Source of the DNA: Nostoc sp. JL34
GTDB lineage: Bacteria; Cyanobacteriota; Cyanobacteriia; Cyanobacteriales; Nostocaceae
Length of the DNA: 64,000 bases
Direction of reading: 5' to 3'
Assembly (NCBI RefSeq): GCF_017114945.1
Contig: NZ_JABXKQ010000042.1
Span: 46,108 to 110,107 of the forward strand
The translations under genes and the position numbers were made by a program. This document shows, in pieces, positions 17,457 to 26,438 of this stretch. Positions within the stretch are counted from its first letter, which is position 1. The number at the start of each line of letters is the position of its first letter. The notes below the pieces were generated by a model, which worked only from the letters and a program-made list of their open reading frames with translations, was not told the origin of the DNA and ran no database searches.

Positions 17457-18863
17457 TTAAGTCAAATGCATAAAGACTATTTTCAGTAATTCGGCGCGAG
17501 TAAACGGTTTAGTCAGATATCCAGATGCCCCGACCAATTTCGCTTTTACTTTGTCTACAATTCCTTTACTACCAGTAACAAAGATGATAGGAGTCTTTTG
17601 AAATATGGGATTATTTCGGATAATTCGACACAACTCATAACCATCAATTCCTAACATATTTAAATCCAGCAAAATTAAGTCTGGTTTGTGCCTTATAATT
17701 GACAAAACGGCTTTCACCGGATCGTTAATAGTCACTACAGAAAAATTTTCATTTTCTAAGAAATAACTAATTTCTTTAAGAATGGTGGGGCTATCATCTA
17801 CAGAAACGATTTTGTGGACTTTTTGTGCCGTTACAGTAGCAGCCGTTACTCTTTGGGAAGCAGGATTTATGTTATTTGATATTGTTGGTTCCTGAAAGTT
17901 CTCTTTTGGAGGAGTAGAAATCTGTGGTAATTGCTGAACAGGAGCTATATTCTCTTCAGAAATATTTGGGTAAGAGTTGACGGTAACACTTAATTCTTCT
18001 TTGGTGTCAACTACCTCTGGAATCAATTTTGAGAAAAGCGTAGGCGTAGCCCGTCGTAGACATCGCTCTTCAAAAATCTTTGGTAATTTATCAAATGGTG
18101 GATCGGGTTCATGCAAAATAATTGCACCCTTAAGGATATAAGGGTATAAATTACGAGCCAGTTGGATCTCATCTTGATTCAAAATTGCAGCTAGATGACA
18201 TAGGCTAAAGCCCTTCATCCAGTTAGTTAAATCTGGCTGGAGGTTTGGTAAATCTTGGTTCTCAAGTTTACTGTTAATCAACAGATATGGACGTTGATAT
18301 GGAGAAGAGATTTGGGGAATAAAAGCCTGCCAATTCTGTAATCTTACTTGGCAACGGTCTAGAATTTTTTCTGCATCTAGCCTACAAATTCTTGGCATTC
18401 TATCAAGTGGTTCTGTTAATTCATAAGTACCTTCTTTGATGAGCAAAAATGATTCAATCACCTCTTTAACTAATTCCTGAACTAGCACTGCTGCTTGTGT
18501 AGAATGTAAATGTTGTTGACTAACAAGCCAGGATATAGCTTGATATTCAGGAGGATGGATTCTCGAATTGCTGTCATCTTCGATTAACTGACTGTGTGAG
18601 TCAGCTTCAAACATCAGTCGTACTTGAACACGAACCTCACTAGTAAGGAGTGGAATTTGGTAACTGAGGCGACGCAAATGGCGTTCTAGTCGATCAAAGG
18701 GTTCCACTGAATGGGTAGCGTAAGTTATTTTGCCCTGTTCTAAGTAAATCGACCAAATAACGGAGTTACTCAATGCTTGTAAACAAGTACTATCGGAGCA
18801 ATTGGATAACTGTCTTAACAAACTTAAAGGACGTAATTTAGTGAATGCACCTGAGTTATTCAT
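17457..18863 (-). CDS. PatA-like response regulator (PATAN + REC)
   Basis: The protein has 468 residues from the ATG at 18863; a TTG three codons upstream is less likely. The N-terminal half is a PATAN domain (LRPLSLLRQLSN ... WSIYLEQGKITYATHS, FLLIKEGTYEL) followed by helices. The C-terminus is a receiver domain (about 350-468) with SVDDSPTILKEI, phospho-acceptor Asp in LILLDLNMLGIDGYEL and the lysine in YLTKPF. PatA of Anabaena controls heterocyst spacing; many paralogs act with CheW/MCP arrays. None of those genes follows here, so it is an orphan. A 29-bp dispersed repeat lies inside the frame (18038-18066) and encodes the linker residues RCLRRATPTL. Confidence 0.9.
   Translation of the reverse strand: MNNSGAFTKLRPLSLLRQLSNCSDSTCLQALSNSVIWSIYLEQGKITYATHSVEPFDRLERHLRRLSYQIPLLTSEVRVQVRLMFEADSHSQLIEDDSNSRIHPPEYQAISWLVSQQHLHSTQAAVLVQELVKEVIESFLLIKEGTYELTEPLDRMPRICRLDAEKILDRCQVRLQNWQAFIPQISSPYQRPYLLINSKLENQDLPNLQPDLTNWMKGFSLCHLAAILNQDEIQLARNLYPYILKGAIILHEPDPPFDKLPKIFEERCLRRATPTLFSKLIPEVVDTKEELSVTVNSYPNISEENIAPVQQLPQISTPPKENFQEPTISNNINPASQRVTAATVTAQKVHKIVSVDDSPTILKEISYFLENENFSVVTINDPVKAVLSIIRHKPDLILLDLNMLGIDGYELCRIIRNNPIFQKTPIIFVTGSKGIVDKVKAKLVGASGYLTKPFTRAELLKIVFMHLT
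18038..18066. repeat. Small dispersed repeat inserted in frame in the PatA-like gene
   Basis: The 29-bp sequence GCGTAGGCGTAGCCCGTC followed by GTAGACATCGC is GC-rich against its AT-rich surroundings. It has the form of the small dispersed repeats that interrupt Nostoc genes, judged from memory. It is translated in the linker between PATAN and receiver domains and keeps the frame. Confidence 0.6.
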
Positions 18864-19590
18864 ATTTTTCAAGTTTTTTTTGCGGAATCAACAACCGAAC
18901 ATTTGTAGATTGAAAATATGAGCTATGAAGTATTTTGTTCTTTGTAATATTTCTCTACGCACAAACTATTTCTTTTAAAATATGTATATATATTAAAAGT
19001 TATAAGTTTTATAACCTATTTGTTACATTTGGTACGCTCTACTTAATTTATCTCAAAAAACAAGTAGGTGGGTATGAATAAAGGTAAACACTTATTATGA
19101 CTAGACTAACAGTAGATGTTAGTTGCTTCTAAACTTTACTCACTACCGACAACTCTTGTATAAAGACCTTAATTGATGACGTTTATTTATGCCCACTCAC
19201 TTAAAAAGCCAAATGGGATTCTAAGTTGGCGCAGTTACACTGGTATGCTTCTAGAGTTGATGATTTTAATTATGGTTAATTACTTTTCGAGAAAGGAACT
19301 ATTTTCCTACATAAAATCTTTAAAAAGTTATATAGGAAAGTTTACGTATTTATTGTACTGTAGGTTTAATGGATATAAATTTTTGGTAGATACATTACAA
19401 CACGTAATGCTGAATTTTGCTAAACTCTTTTTTGCTAAACTAAGCTGTCCTCAAGTTCATCTTAAATATATAGAGAACTTCATGAAAATAATTTGTTTAA
19501 TAAAGATTAGACCATCTATCACTAGATACTATATTCTATAGTCGCCTCGGCGACTGGAATTATATACTCTGAGCAAAGGGAAATAAAGCT
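18864..19590. other. Long AT-rich intergenic region
   Basis: 727 bp between the PatA-like gene (minus) and the vWA gene (plus). It contains an AT-rich 122-codon frame at 19173-19541, rejected as a gene, and a short perfect hairpin AGTCGCCTCGGCGACT at 19540-19555. Promoters of both flanking units must be here, but none is clear. Confidence 0.5.
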
Positions 19591-20292
19591 TTGAACTTTA
19601 ACATAACACAAAAAGTTATGCATGATACATTAAGACTTGATGAAGTAGTAGAATTTGCTGAGAACCCAGAACCACGTTGTCCTTGTGTACTTTTACTAGA
19701 TACATCTGGGTCGATGCAAGGAGATCCGATCGAGGCTTTAAATCAGGGTTTACTGAGTTTGAAGGATGAATTAGTCAAAAATTCCTTAGCCGCCAGACGG
19801 GTGGAAGTAGCGATCGTCACTTTTGATAGTAATATCAATGTAGTACAAGACTTTGTGACTGCCGATCAATTCAATCCGCCTATTTTGACAGCACAGGGCT
19901 TGACTACGATGGGTGCAGGAATTCATAAAGCTTTGGACATAATTCAAGAGCGGAAATCTCAGTATCGTGCCAATGGCATTGCTTACTATCGTCCTTGGGT
20001 ATTTATGATTACTGATGGAGAACCGCAAGGGGAGTTAGATCATGTGGTAGAGCAAGCATCCCAGCGCCTACAGGGAGATGAAGCAAATAAGCGCGTAGCA
20101 TTTTTTACAGTGGGTGTAGAGAATGCGAATATGACGCGTTTAAATCAGATAACTGTGCGGACTCCCCTGAAGCTCAAGGGATTAAATTTTATCGAGATGT
20201 TTGTCTGGCTGTCAACTAGTATGTCAGCTGTTTCTCATTCACAGGTAGACGAACAGGTAGCACTACCGCCGATTGGTTGGGGGACTGTTTAA
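19591..20292 (+). CDS. TerY-like von Willebrand factor A domain protein
   Basis: The protein has 233 residues and is a single vWA domain with a complete MIDAS: DTSGS (37-41), a Thr in GLTTMGAG and Asp in FMITDGEPQG. NPEPRCPCVLLLDTSGSMQG is characteristic of TerY-type proteins. The TTG at 19591 is taken as start because AAAGGG lies 10 bp upstream; an ATG at 19618 is the alternative. It is the first gene of a vWA / PP2C / kinase triad, 49 bp from the next gene. In TerY-P triads the vWA protein is thought to be a metal-dependent scaffold regulated by the kinase and phosphatase. Cytoplasmic. Confidence 0.9.
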   Translation: MNFNITQKVMHDTLRLDEVVEFAENPEPRCPCVLLLDTSGSMQGDPIEALNQGLLSLKDELVKNSLAARRVEVAIVTFDSNINVVQDFVTADQFNPPILTAQGLTTMGAGIHKALDIIQERKSQYRANGIAYYRPWVFMITDGEPQGELDHVVEQASQRLQGDEANKRVAFFTVGVENANMTRLNQITVRTPLKLKGLNFIEMFVWLSTSMSAVSHSQVDEQVALPPIGWGTV

Positions 20293-20341
20293 TTAAAAAT
20301 TGCAGCTTGATGTTTACACAGCTGGCTGCTGGAAAAAACCT

Positions 20342-21124
20342 ATGAATATATCAAAACAGATTGCTCAATGGCGGATTGTGGCTGCGTCTGTATGTGGTAC
20401 AAGTCATTTAAAAAACAAGCAGTTATGTCAGGATGCTCATCACTGGCAGATATTGTCAGATAATGTTTTAGTGGCGGCCGCAGCAGATGGTGCTGGTTCT
20501 GCTAGCCTTGGGAAAGTGGGAGCGATGATTGCTGTGGAAACAGCAATAGAAGACATTTCCACTAAAGGACTGACCCGAAAAAGTTTGACTGATGATGCCT
20601 ATGTGCGATCGCTTTTAAATGATGCCATATTAGCGGCTAAAAAAGCTGTGGAAGCTGAAGCGGTTACTTCTGACAAACAGCCTCAAGATTTAGCAACTAC
20701 CTTAATTATCATGGTGGCCACACCAGAAGTTGTAGCTGTGGTACAGATAGGTGATGGTTTAGCAGTGGCAAAAGATCGTATGGGCAACCTGCTGGCACTG
20801 ACTATGCCTGACAGCGGTGAATACATCAACGAAACCACTTTTTTAACTTCGCCTAGTGCCTTAGATACAGCGCAGATGAGATTGTGGCGCACAGAAATAG
20901 TAAATGTTGGTATTATCACCGACGGACTACAAATGCTGGCTTTGAATATGGTTGTTGGCGAACCTCACAAACCCTTCTTTTTTCCGCTGTTTGAATTTGT
21001 AGCCAATACCGAAGATAAGACAGAAGCGAAAGAGCAGTTGGTAAAATTTTTACGTTCTGAGCGGATTACGCAACGCACTGATGATGATTTGACACTCATT
21101 ATAGCCGCATTCAACGACTCATGA
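20342..21124 (+). CDS. PP2C-family protein phosphatase of the TerY-P triad
   Basis: The protein has 260 residues from the ATG at 20342; the frame extends 14 codons to a TTG but that part is not conserved-looking. PP2C motifs are CQDAHHWQ, AADGAGSASLGKVGA, LATTLIIMVATPE, VQIGDGLAV, IITDGLQ and DDDLTLIIAAF, giving the acidic metal ligands. The short form without extra domains is typical of TerY-P phosphatases. It would reverse phosphorylation by the downstream kinase, with which it is separated by 57 bp. Confidence 0.92.
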   Translation: MNISKQIAQWRIVAASVCGTSHLKNKQLCQDAHHWQILSDNVLVAAAADGAGSASLGKVGAMIAVETAIEDISTKGLTRKSLTDDAYVRSLLNDAILAAKKAVEAEAVTSDKQPQDLATTLIIMVATPEVVAVVQIGDGLAVAKDRMGNLLALTMPDSGEYINETTFLTSPSALDTAQMRLWRTEIVNVGIITDGLQMLALNMVVGEPHKPFFFPLFEFVANTEDKTEAKEQLVKFLRSERITQRTDDDLTLIIAAFNDS

Positions 21125-21181
21125 GCAAAAAATCTACAGGTTTGACATCTTACAATAACTCCCGTTAGCGGTAATTTCATT

Positions 21182-23350
21182 ATGCAGGTACTACGTTGTT
21201 CCCCTAGAAAAGAAATCCTTAGCCTCAATGTCAGTTTGGGGCGTGGCGGTGAAGCTTGTGTTTACACAGTGCCATCCGATAGCAACTTGGTGGCGAAAAT
21301 TTACCACAAGCCAACCACTGCTCATGCTGATAAACTTCAGGCAATGCTTGCCAACCCGCCAGAAAATCCCACGGCTAGTTTGGGGCATATATCTATCGCT
21401 TGGCCAGAGGATTTATTGCGGGCGGCAGATGGCAAAAATAGCATTCTGGGCTTTTTGATGCCACGGATTGAGGGGATGCGTCCAATCATCGACTTTTACA
21501 ACCCCAGAACCCGTCGCCAACACTGCCCCCTATTCAACTATCAGTACCTGCTCCGCACGGCTCGTAACCTAGCGGCAGCTTTTGCAGCTTTACACGCTAG
21601 TGGATATTGTATTGGTGATGTGAACGAGTCTAATATCCTCGTCAGTGACACCGCACTAGTGACTTTGATAGACACAGACTCTTTCCAAGTAACCGACCCA
21701 AACAACAATGTTGTTTATCGCTGTCCAGTGGGGAAACCAGAGTTTACTCCACCAGAACTACAGAATAAAACTTTTGCCCAGCACGATCGCGAAATCTCTC
21801 ACGATTTATTTGGGTTAGCGGTGCTGGTATTTCAACTCTTAATGGAAGGCACGCACCCATTTTCGGGAATATTTCAAGGTGCTATTGAGCCACCACCTTA
21901 CGAAGCACGCATTGCATCCGGTCATTTCACTTACAGCGAAAAGCGTTACGTACCCTACCTACCGACCCCCATTGCACCGCCTTGGGAAATTCTCCATCCC
22001 AGCTTACAAGAACTATTTGTCCGTTGTTTTGAAGAGGGTCACAATAACCCACAGCTGCGTCCCAGTGCCCAAACTTGGCTCTCAGCAATAGCTGAAGCCG
22101 AAGATTCCTTAATTACCTGCACGACAAATCCCCAGCATCGCTACAACAACCACATGCGTAGCTGTCCGTGGTGTGAACGGACCGTGCGATTAGGTGGACG
22201 CGACCCCTTTCCATCACATCGGGCTATAGAAGCTAGAGAACATCTACAACCGCGAATCAAACCGAGAAAGCACTACACCCAGACACCGCGTTTTCCACAG
22301 CGGGCTATGTCATCGCACCTAGCTAATTACTGGCAGCCAGTAATGACTCCCAGTCGTTCATCATATAAACCTTCCAATAAGTCAAAATTGTACCCGATTA
22401 TTTGTTGCTTGTTGGGTTTTGGTTTATTGGGATATGCGGACATAATGATTAAATTTACTCAGCCGTTGGTTTCCCAAAATGCTTACACCCAACAAACATT
22501 GAAGTCTCGGCAGACTAATAACAAACTCAGCTTCGCTGATTACTATCAGCAAGGTTATACTGCTTACAAAGACCGAGAATATGACAAAGCAATTGTCAAT
22601 TTTAGCGAAGCAATTGAACAAGAACCTACACATGCCAGAGCGATTGTAAATCGTGGCAATGCCCGCTATAACCTGAAAGACTACGAAGGAGCAGTTACAG
22701 ATTATAGCCAAGCTCTCAAAATCAAGCCCAATCAAATTAAAGCCCTGGTGAATCGGGGCAATGCCCGCTATATGCTTGCCGAATATAGCAACGATCCTGA
22801 TACAGAGTATAACCTAGCGATCGCTGACTATAATCGGGCCATCGGTCTGGATAATAATGAAATTGAAGCTTATATCAGACGGGGAATTGTCCGCGCCCAA
22901 ATGGCTAAATACAGCGGTGAATCTCAACAAGATTATAAAAAAGCGATCAAAGATTTTACTCAGGCAATAAAACTTAATGTATCGAAAGCAGAAGCTTATT
23001 TTCAGCGGGGTGTTGTCTATTATCAAATTGCTCAATATAGCAGCAATTATGAGCAAGAATATAATCAAGCGATCGCTGACTTTAACCAAGCATTAACCAT
23101 AAGCCCCAGACTAGCAAAAGCATATCTCAAACGAGGTATGGTTCGCTATGAACTGGCACAATATGGCGGTAGTCAATCTAACAAAAACCAGACGAAAGCT
23201 GTCGAAGATATACAGGCATCTGCCAAAATCTTTCTTGAGCAAGATGACATGGATAATTATCAGCAAGCACTCAGTAACATGTGCGTAGTCGTAGAAAACA
23301 AATGTGACCCTTTATTCCAAGGCTCAAGTAATGGGGAAAAAACAAACTAA
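21182..23350 (+). CDS. Membrane-anchored protein kinase with TPR repeats (TerY-P triad)
   Basis: The protein has 722 residues. The kinase domain (about 14-300) has a glycine loop LGRGGEACVY, Lys39 in VAKIY, catalytic GDVNESN (Asp146, Asn151) and a metal-binding DTD (164-166) in place of DFG. A small Cys/His cluster follows: C313, H319, H324 and CPWC at 328-331, probably a zinc site. A membrane span (about 404-424) leads to at least five TPR-like repeats (about 448-700) such as YDKAIVNFSEAIEQEPTHAR and YNQAIADFNQALTISPRLAK. The kinase is therefore cytoplasmic and the TPR array on the other side. The membrane-TPR extension is an elaboration on the usual triad kinase. A terminator follows at 23408. 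Confidence 0.9.
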   Translation: MQVLRCSPRKEILSLNVSLGRGGEACVYTVPSDSNLVAKIYHKPTTAHADKLQAMLANPPENPTASLGHISIAWPEDLLRAADGKNSILGFLMPRIEGMRPIIDFYNPRTRRQHCPLFNYQYLLRTARNLAAAFAALHASGYCIGDVNESNILVSDTALVTLIDTDSFQVTDPNNNVVYRCPVGKPEFTPPELQNKTFAQHDREISHDLFGLAVLVFQLLMEGTHPFSGIFQGAIEPPPYEARIASGHFTYSEKRYVPYLPTPIAPPWEILHPSLQELFVRCFEEGHNNPQLRPSAQTWLSAIAEAEDSLITCTTNPQHRYNNHMRSCPWCERTVRLGGRDPFPSHRAIEAREHLQPRIKPRKHYTQTPRFPQRAMSSHLANYWQPVMTPSRSSYKPSNKSKLYPIICCLLGFGLLGYADIMIKFTQPLVSQNAYTQQTLKSRQTNNKLSFADYYQQGYTAYKDREYDKAIVNFSEAIEQEPTHARAIVNRGNARYNLKDYEGAVTDYSQALKIKPNQIKALVNRGNARYMLAEYSNDPDTEYNLAIADYNRAIGLDNNEIEAYIRRGIVRAQMAKYSGESQQDYKKAIKDFTQAIKLNVSKAEAYFQRGVVYYQIAQYSSNYEQEYNQAIADFNQALTISPRLAKAYLKRGMVRYELAQYGGSQSNKNQTKAVEDIQASAKIFLEQDDMDNYQQALSNMCVVVENKCDPLFQGSSNGEKTN

Positions 23351-23816
23351 AAACAAGTAATTTTTGTTACTTGGATATTATTGGTTTTGATTGAAAAATC
23401 AAGCCTGACTAGGGTTAGCGTCAGCTAATCCTAGTTATTTTATGGGTGACATTTTTATTTTATTGAGTAGTTTATTTCTGTATTTATAGATATTCATACA
23501 GCTTTTATATAGAAAAGATTTTAATTTATCTTTCCTTCATAATTTTGCCGGAAATTACAGTTAGATTATTGACGGAGAAAAAGAAATCAGAAAGAAATTT
23601 TTCTCCATCTAAGTGCATCCTCTTCATGTCGATAAAGTTAATCGATTTTGGATTTTAGATTTGCGTTAGCGAGTCTGCAAGGGTCTTTGGGATTAGTCAT
23701 CGAACGTCATGAGCGGATGAGTAGATTTGCTCTGCCCTCACGGCTTCACCAAAATCCAAAATCTAAAATTGGCACGGTCAAATAATCATATCCCTACAAA
23801 TCTCCGAGGTAATTGC
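23351..23816. other. Intergenic region upstream of the HEP-type island
   Basis: Contains the terminator at 23408-23442, then AT-rich DNA, then heptamer units (GATTTTGGATTTTAGATT at about 23645) whose inverted relatives (CCAAAATCCAAAATCTAAAAT) occur at about 23751-23770. Together they could fold into a long hairpin just before rfbF. The island promoter presumably lies here. No gene seen. Confidence 0.5.
23408..23442 (+). terminator. Terminator after the TerY-P triad
   Basis: A 12-bp near-perfect stem (ACTAGGGTTAGC / GCTAATCCTAGT, one mismatch) with a GTCA loop is followed by TATTTTAT. It lies 57 bp after the kinase stop. Confidence 0.75.
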
Positions 23817-24590
23817 ATGAAAGCGGTGATTTTGGCTGGAGGTCTTGGTACACGCCTCAGTGAAGAAACTAGTATCAGACCCAAGCCGATGGTTGAAATT
23901 GGTGGTAAGCCAATTCTCTGGCACATAATGAAAACTTACTCAGCCCACGGCATTAATGACTTCATCATTTGTTGTGGTTACAAAGGTTACATAATTAAAG
24001 AGTATTTTGCTAACTACTTCTTACACATGTCAGATGTTACCTTTGACATGCGCTTTAACCAGATGAACGTGCATTCTGGATATGCGGAACCCTGGCGTGT
24101 CACCTTAGTAAATACGGGTGATAATACAATGACAGGTGGACGCTTAAAGCGAATCAGCGAACATCTTGGTAATGAGACTTTTTGCTTTACTTATGGTGAT
24201 GGTGTCAGTAATATTAATATCACCGAGCTAGTTAACTTTCACAAACAACAAAATAGCTTAGGAACACTCACAGCCGTTCAACCAGCCGGACGTTTTGGTG
24301 CTATTTCCTTAGGATATGAGCAAACTAAAATCACCAGCTTTCGGGAAAAACCTGAAGGTGATGGAGCTTGGATTAATGGCGGTTATTTTGTGTTAGAACC
24401 AGAAGTAATCAACTTAATTGCCGATGACTCTACGGTATGGGAGCAAGAGCCATTAGAAAAGCTAGCTGATATGGAACAGCTATCTGCTTTCAAGCATGAT
24501 GGGTTTTGGCAGCCGATGGATACTTTACGTGATAAAAACTATCTTGAAGGGCTGTGGAAGAACAATCAAGCTCCTTGGAAAGTATGGTAA
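23817..24590 (+). CDS. rfbF: Glucose-1-phosphate cytidylyltransferase
   Basis: The protein has 257 residues from the ATG at 23817, with GAGG 7-8 bp upstream; the frame is open 30 codons further into repeat DNA. MKAVILAGGLGTRLSEET is the nucleotide-binding signature, followed by RPKPMVEIGGKPILWHIMK, FCFTYGDGVSN and FWQPMDTLRDKNYLE, all typical of RfbF. It makes CDP-glucose from CTP and glucose-1-phosphate, the entry to CDP-deoxysugars. It is the first gene of the plus-strand polysaccharide block that matches the HEP island of Anabaena. The usual partner, CDP-glucose 4,6-dehydratase, is not recognisable in the block. Confidence 0.95.
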   Translation: MKAVILAGGLGTRLSEETSIRPKPMVEIGGKPILWHIMKTYSAHGINDFIICCGYKGYIIKEYFANYFLHMSDVTFDMRFNQMNVHSGYAEPWRVTLVNTGDNTMTGGRLKRISEHLGNETFCFTYGDGVSNINITELVNFHKQQNSLGTLTAVQPAGRFGAISLGYEQTKITSFREKPEGDGAWINGGYFVLEPEVINLIADDSTVWEQEPLEKLADMEQLSAFKHDGFWQPMDTLRDKNYLEGLWKNNQAPWKVW

Positions 24591-24726
24591 GGAGACTGGG
24601 GACTAGGGACTGGGGATTGGGGACTGGAGACTAGGTATTGGGAAGATTTGAATGAAGATTCACATCCAAACCAAATTTTACTCATATTTTCTTACCCATT
24701 ACCCAGTACCCAGTACCCAATCCCAA
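24591..24726. repeat. Inverted pair of heptamer arrays (GGGGACT)n ... (ACCCAGT)n
   Basis: Right after the rfbF stop, 24591-24643 consists of degenerate GGGGACT/GGAGACT units. 24692-24726 consists of the reverse-complement type (ACCCATTACCCAGTACCCAGT). They are short tandem repeats of the STRR kind arranged head to head, so the transcript could form a long imperfect hairpin between rfbF and the oxidase gene. Confidence 0.75.
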
Positions 24727-24769
24727 ATAACTTTATGGATTTACTGTAATTTGAAGTGCGATAATACTA

Positions 24770-25984
24770 ATGTATGATTTTGCGATTATAGGTGGCGGAA
24801 TAGTTGGACTCTCTACAGCGTTAGCTTTAGGAAAACGCTATCCCAATGCGCGTATTTTAGTACTAGAAAAAGAGAGCCAATGGGCATTTCATCAAACCGG
24901 CAATAATAGTGGGGTGATTCATTCTGGTATTTATTACAAACCCGGAAGTTTCAAAGCTAAATTTTGCCGTGATGGTTCTCGTTCAATGGTAGAATTCTGC
25001 CAAGAACATGGAATTGACCATGAAGTTTGTGGTAAGGTAATTGTTGCAACAGAAGAACAAGAACTACCACGTTTAGAAAATCTCTATAAACGCGGCTTAG
25101 ATAATGGCATAGAAGTTAAGAGAATCAGCCCCGAAGAAGTCAGGGAAATTGAACCTCACGTAAAATGTGTAGGTGGACTTCGGGTATTCTCAACTGGTAT
25201 TGTTAATTACAAGCAAGTTTGTTTAAAATATGCCCAGCTAATTCAACAGCAGGGTGGAGATTTACATCTCAATACAAAAGTTCTGAAAATCTCCCCTAGT
25301 GGTAAAAATCAGGTACTGCAAACAAACAGCGGTAACTTTGAAACCCGCTTTGTAATTAATTGTACTGGATTGCATAGCGATCGCACCGCTAAACTAGGTC
25401 AAGTTGAACCCCAAGCAAAAATTGTCCCATTCCGGGGAGAATATTACGAACTCACACCAGAAAAACGCTATCTGGTCAAGACACTAATTTACCCAGTTCC
25501 CAATCCAGATTTTCCCTTCTTGGGTGTCCACTTTACCCGGATGATTGATGGTAGCGTCCATGCAGGGCCAAACGCCGTTCTGTCGCTCAAACGCGAAGGT
25601 TACAAAAAAACCGACTTTGACTTACGGGATTTTCTGGAAGTCATCACTTATCCCGGTTTCTGGAAATTGGCAGCCAAACACGCTGATGAAGGCATTCAAG
25701 AAATCATTCGTTCCTTTAGTAAAGCAGCCTTCACCAGAAGTTTGCAAAAACTAATTCCCGAAGTGCAAGCAGAAGACTTAGTTCCCACCCATGCAGGAGT
25801 CCGCGCTCAAGCCTTAATGAACGATGGCAAGCTTGTAGACGACTTTTTGATTGTTTCTGGTCAAAACTCCATCCATGTTTGCAATGCTCCTTCTCCTGCT
25901 GCTACATCTTCTCTAGAAATCGGCAAAGCGCTTGTGGCAGAAATTCCGCAACTTTCGCACCTAGATAGTGTAGTCACTGCATAG
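24770..25984 (+). CDS. lhgO: L-2-hydroxyglutarate oxidase-like FAD oxidoreductase
   Basis: The protein has 404 residues. The N-terminal FAD site is FAIIGGGIVGLSTALALG; other LhgO family blocks are FHQTGNNSGVIHSGIYYKPGS, CGKVIVATEEQELPRLENL, VPFRGEYYELTPEKRYLV, LIYPVPNPDFPFLGVHFTR and a C-terminal HVCNAPSPAATSSLEIGK. LhgO oxidises L-2-hydroxyglutarate to 2-oxoglutarate, passing electrons to quinone. Its place between rfbF and an epimerase in a polysaccharide island, matching the corresponding gene in Anabaena's HEP island, suggests it could instead oxidise a sugar-derived hydroxyacid or recycle a by-product. The symbol reflects family only. Confidence 0.85.
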   Translation: MYDFAIIGGGIVGLSTALALGKRYPNARILVLEKESQWAFHQTGNNSGVIHSGIYYKPGSFKAKFCRDGSRSMVEFCQEHGIDHEVCGKVIVATEEQELPRLENLYKRGLDNGIEVKRISPEEVREIEPHVKCVGGLRVFSTGIVNYKQVCLKYAQLIQQQGGDLHLNTKVLKISPSGKNQVLQTNSGNFETRFVINCTGLHSDRTAKLGQVEPQAKIVPFRGEYYELTPEKRYLVKTLIYPVPNPDFPFLGVHFTRMIDGSVHAGPNAVLSLKREGYKKTDFDLRDFLEVITYPGFWKLAAKHADEGIQEIIRSFSKAAFTRSLQKLIPEVQAEDLVPTHAGVRAQALMNDGKLVDDFLIVSGQNSIHVCNAPSPAATSSLEIGKALVAEIPQLSHLDSVVTA

Positions 25985-26230
25985 ATAGCTTAGTTATTAT
26001 TTCCGGGACTGCTGAATTAAGGCATGAATCTTGTATAGTGGGCATCTTTGTCTGCCTGGAAATGCAAGAGACGGGTAAGATACCCATCCCACAAAATAAA
26101 AGTGTAGTGCATCTAATTAAGAACCGCTATAGAGTGCTGCTACCCAATGGGTAAGCCTGCAAAGGTTTTAGTAACTACGTAATGACTGTTAGCCAAGTCA
26201 TATATAGCGCTTCTGGGTTGAGTTCAATGA

Positions 26231-26318
26231 CCTAACCCTCAACCCCTTCCCTACTAGCGTTGGGGAGTAAGATTCAAAGCCTCTCTCCTTTTAGGAAAGA
26301 GGAATGGAAGTGAGGTTT
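26231..26318 (-). repeat. Dispersed intergenic repeat, copy B
   Basis: The reverse complement reads AACCTCACTTCCATTCC, AAGGAGAGAGGCTTTGAA and GTAGGGAAGGGGTTGAGGG, aligning block by block with 4497-4590 on the other strand. Confidence 0.65.
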
Positions 26319-26368
26319 ATTGCATACAAACGAAAAATATAGTGGTTCCCTCTTGGATGCAACACCCT

Positions 26369-26399
26369 TTAGGGCGTACATCTGTGCGCCCCTACTAAA
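26369..26399. repeat. GTAGGGGC-type dispersed palindrome, degenerate copy
   Basis: AGGGCGTACA and TGTGCGCCCCT form imperfect inverted arms around TC. It belongs with the palindromes at 12806-12833 and 35813-35838. Confidence 0.55.
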
Positions 26400-26438
26400 C
26401 GAAGAATTTAACTCATCAATACAAAGGCATTAACTACA

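Larger units (their letters stand above)
25985..26438. other. Repeat-rich intergenic region inside the polysaccharide island
   Basis: 454 bp holding the inverted copy of the dispersed repeat (26231-26318) and a degenerate GTAGGGGC-type palindrome (26369-26399). No gene or clear promoter is visible. The gap may split the island into separate transcripts. Confidence 0.55.

Noticed and set aside
19173..19541. 122-codon plus-strand frame between the PatA-like and vWA genes
   Set aside because: Very AT-rich, low-complexity composition (Ile/Leu/Lys/Tyr/Phe), no motif, no ribosome site and no neighbour context; most likely a chance frame in AT-rich DNA.
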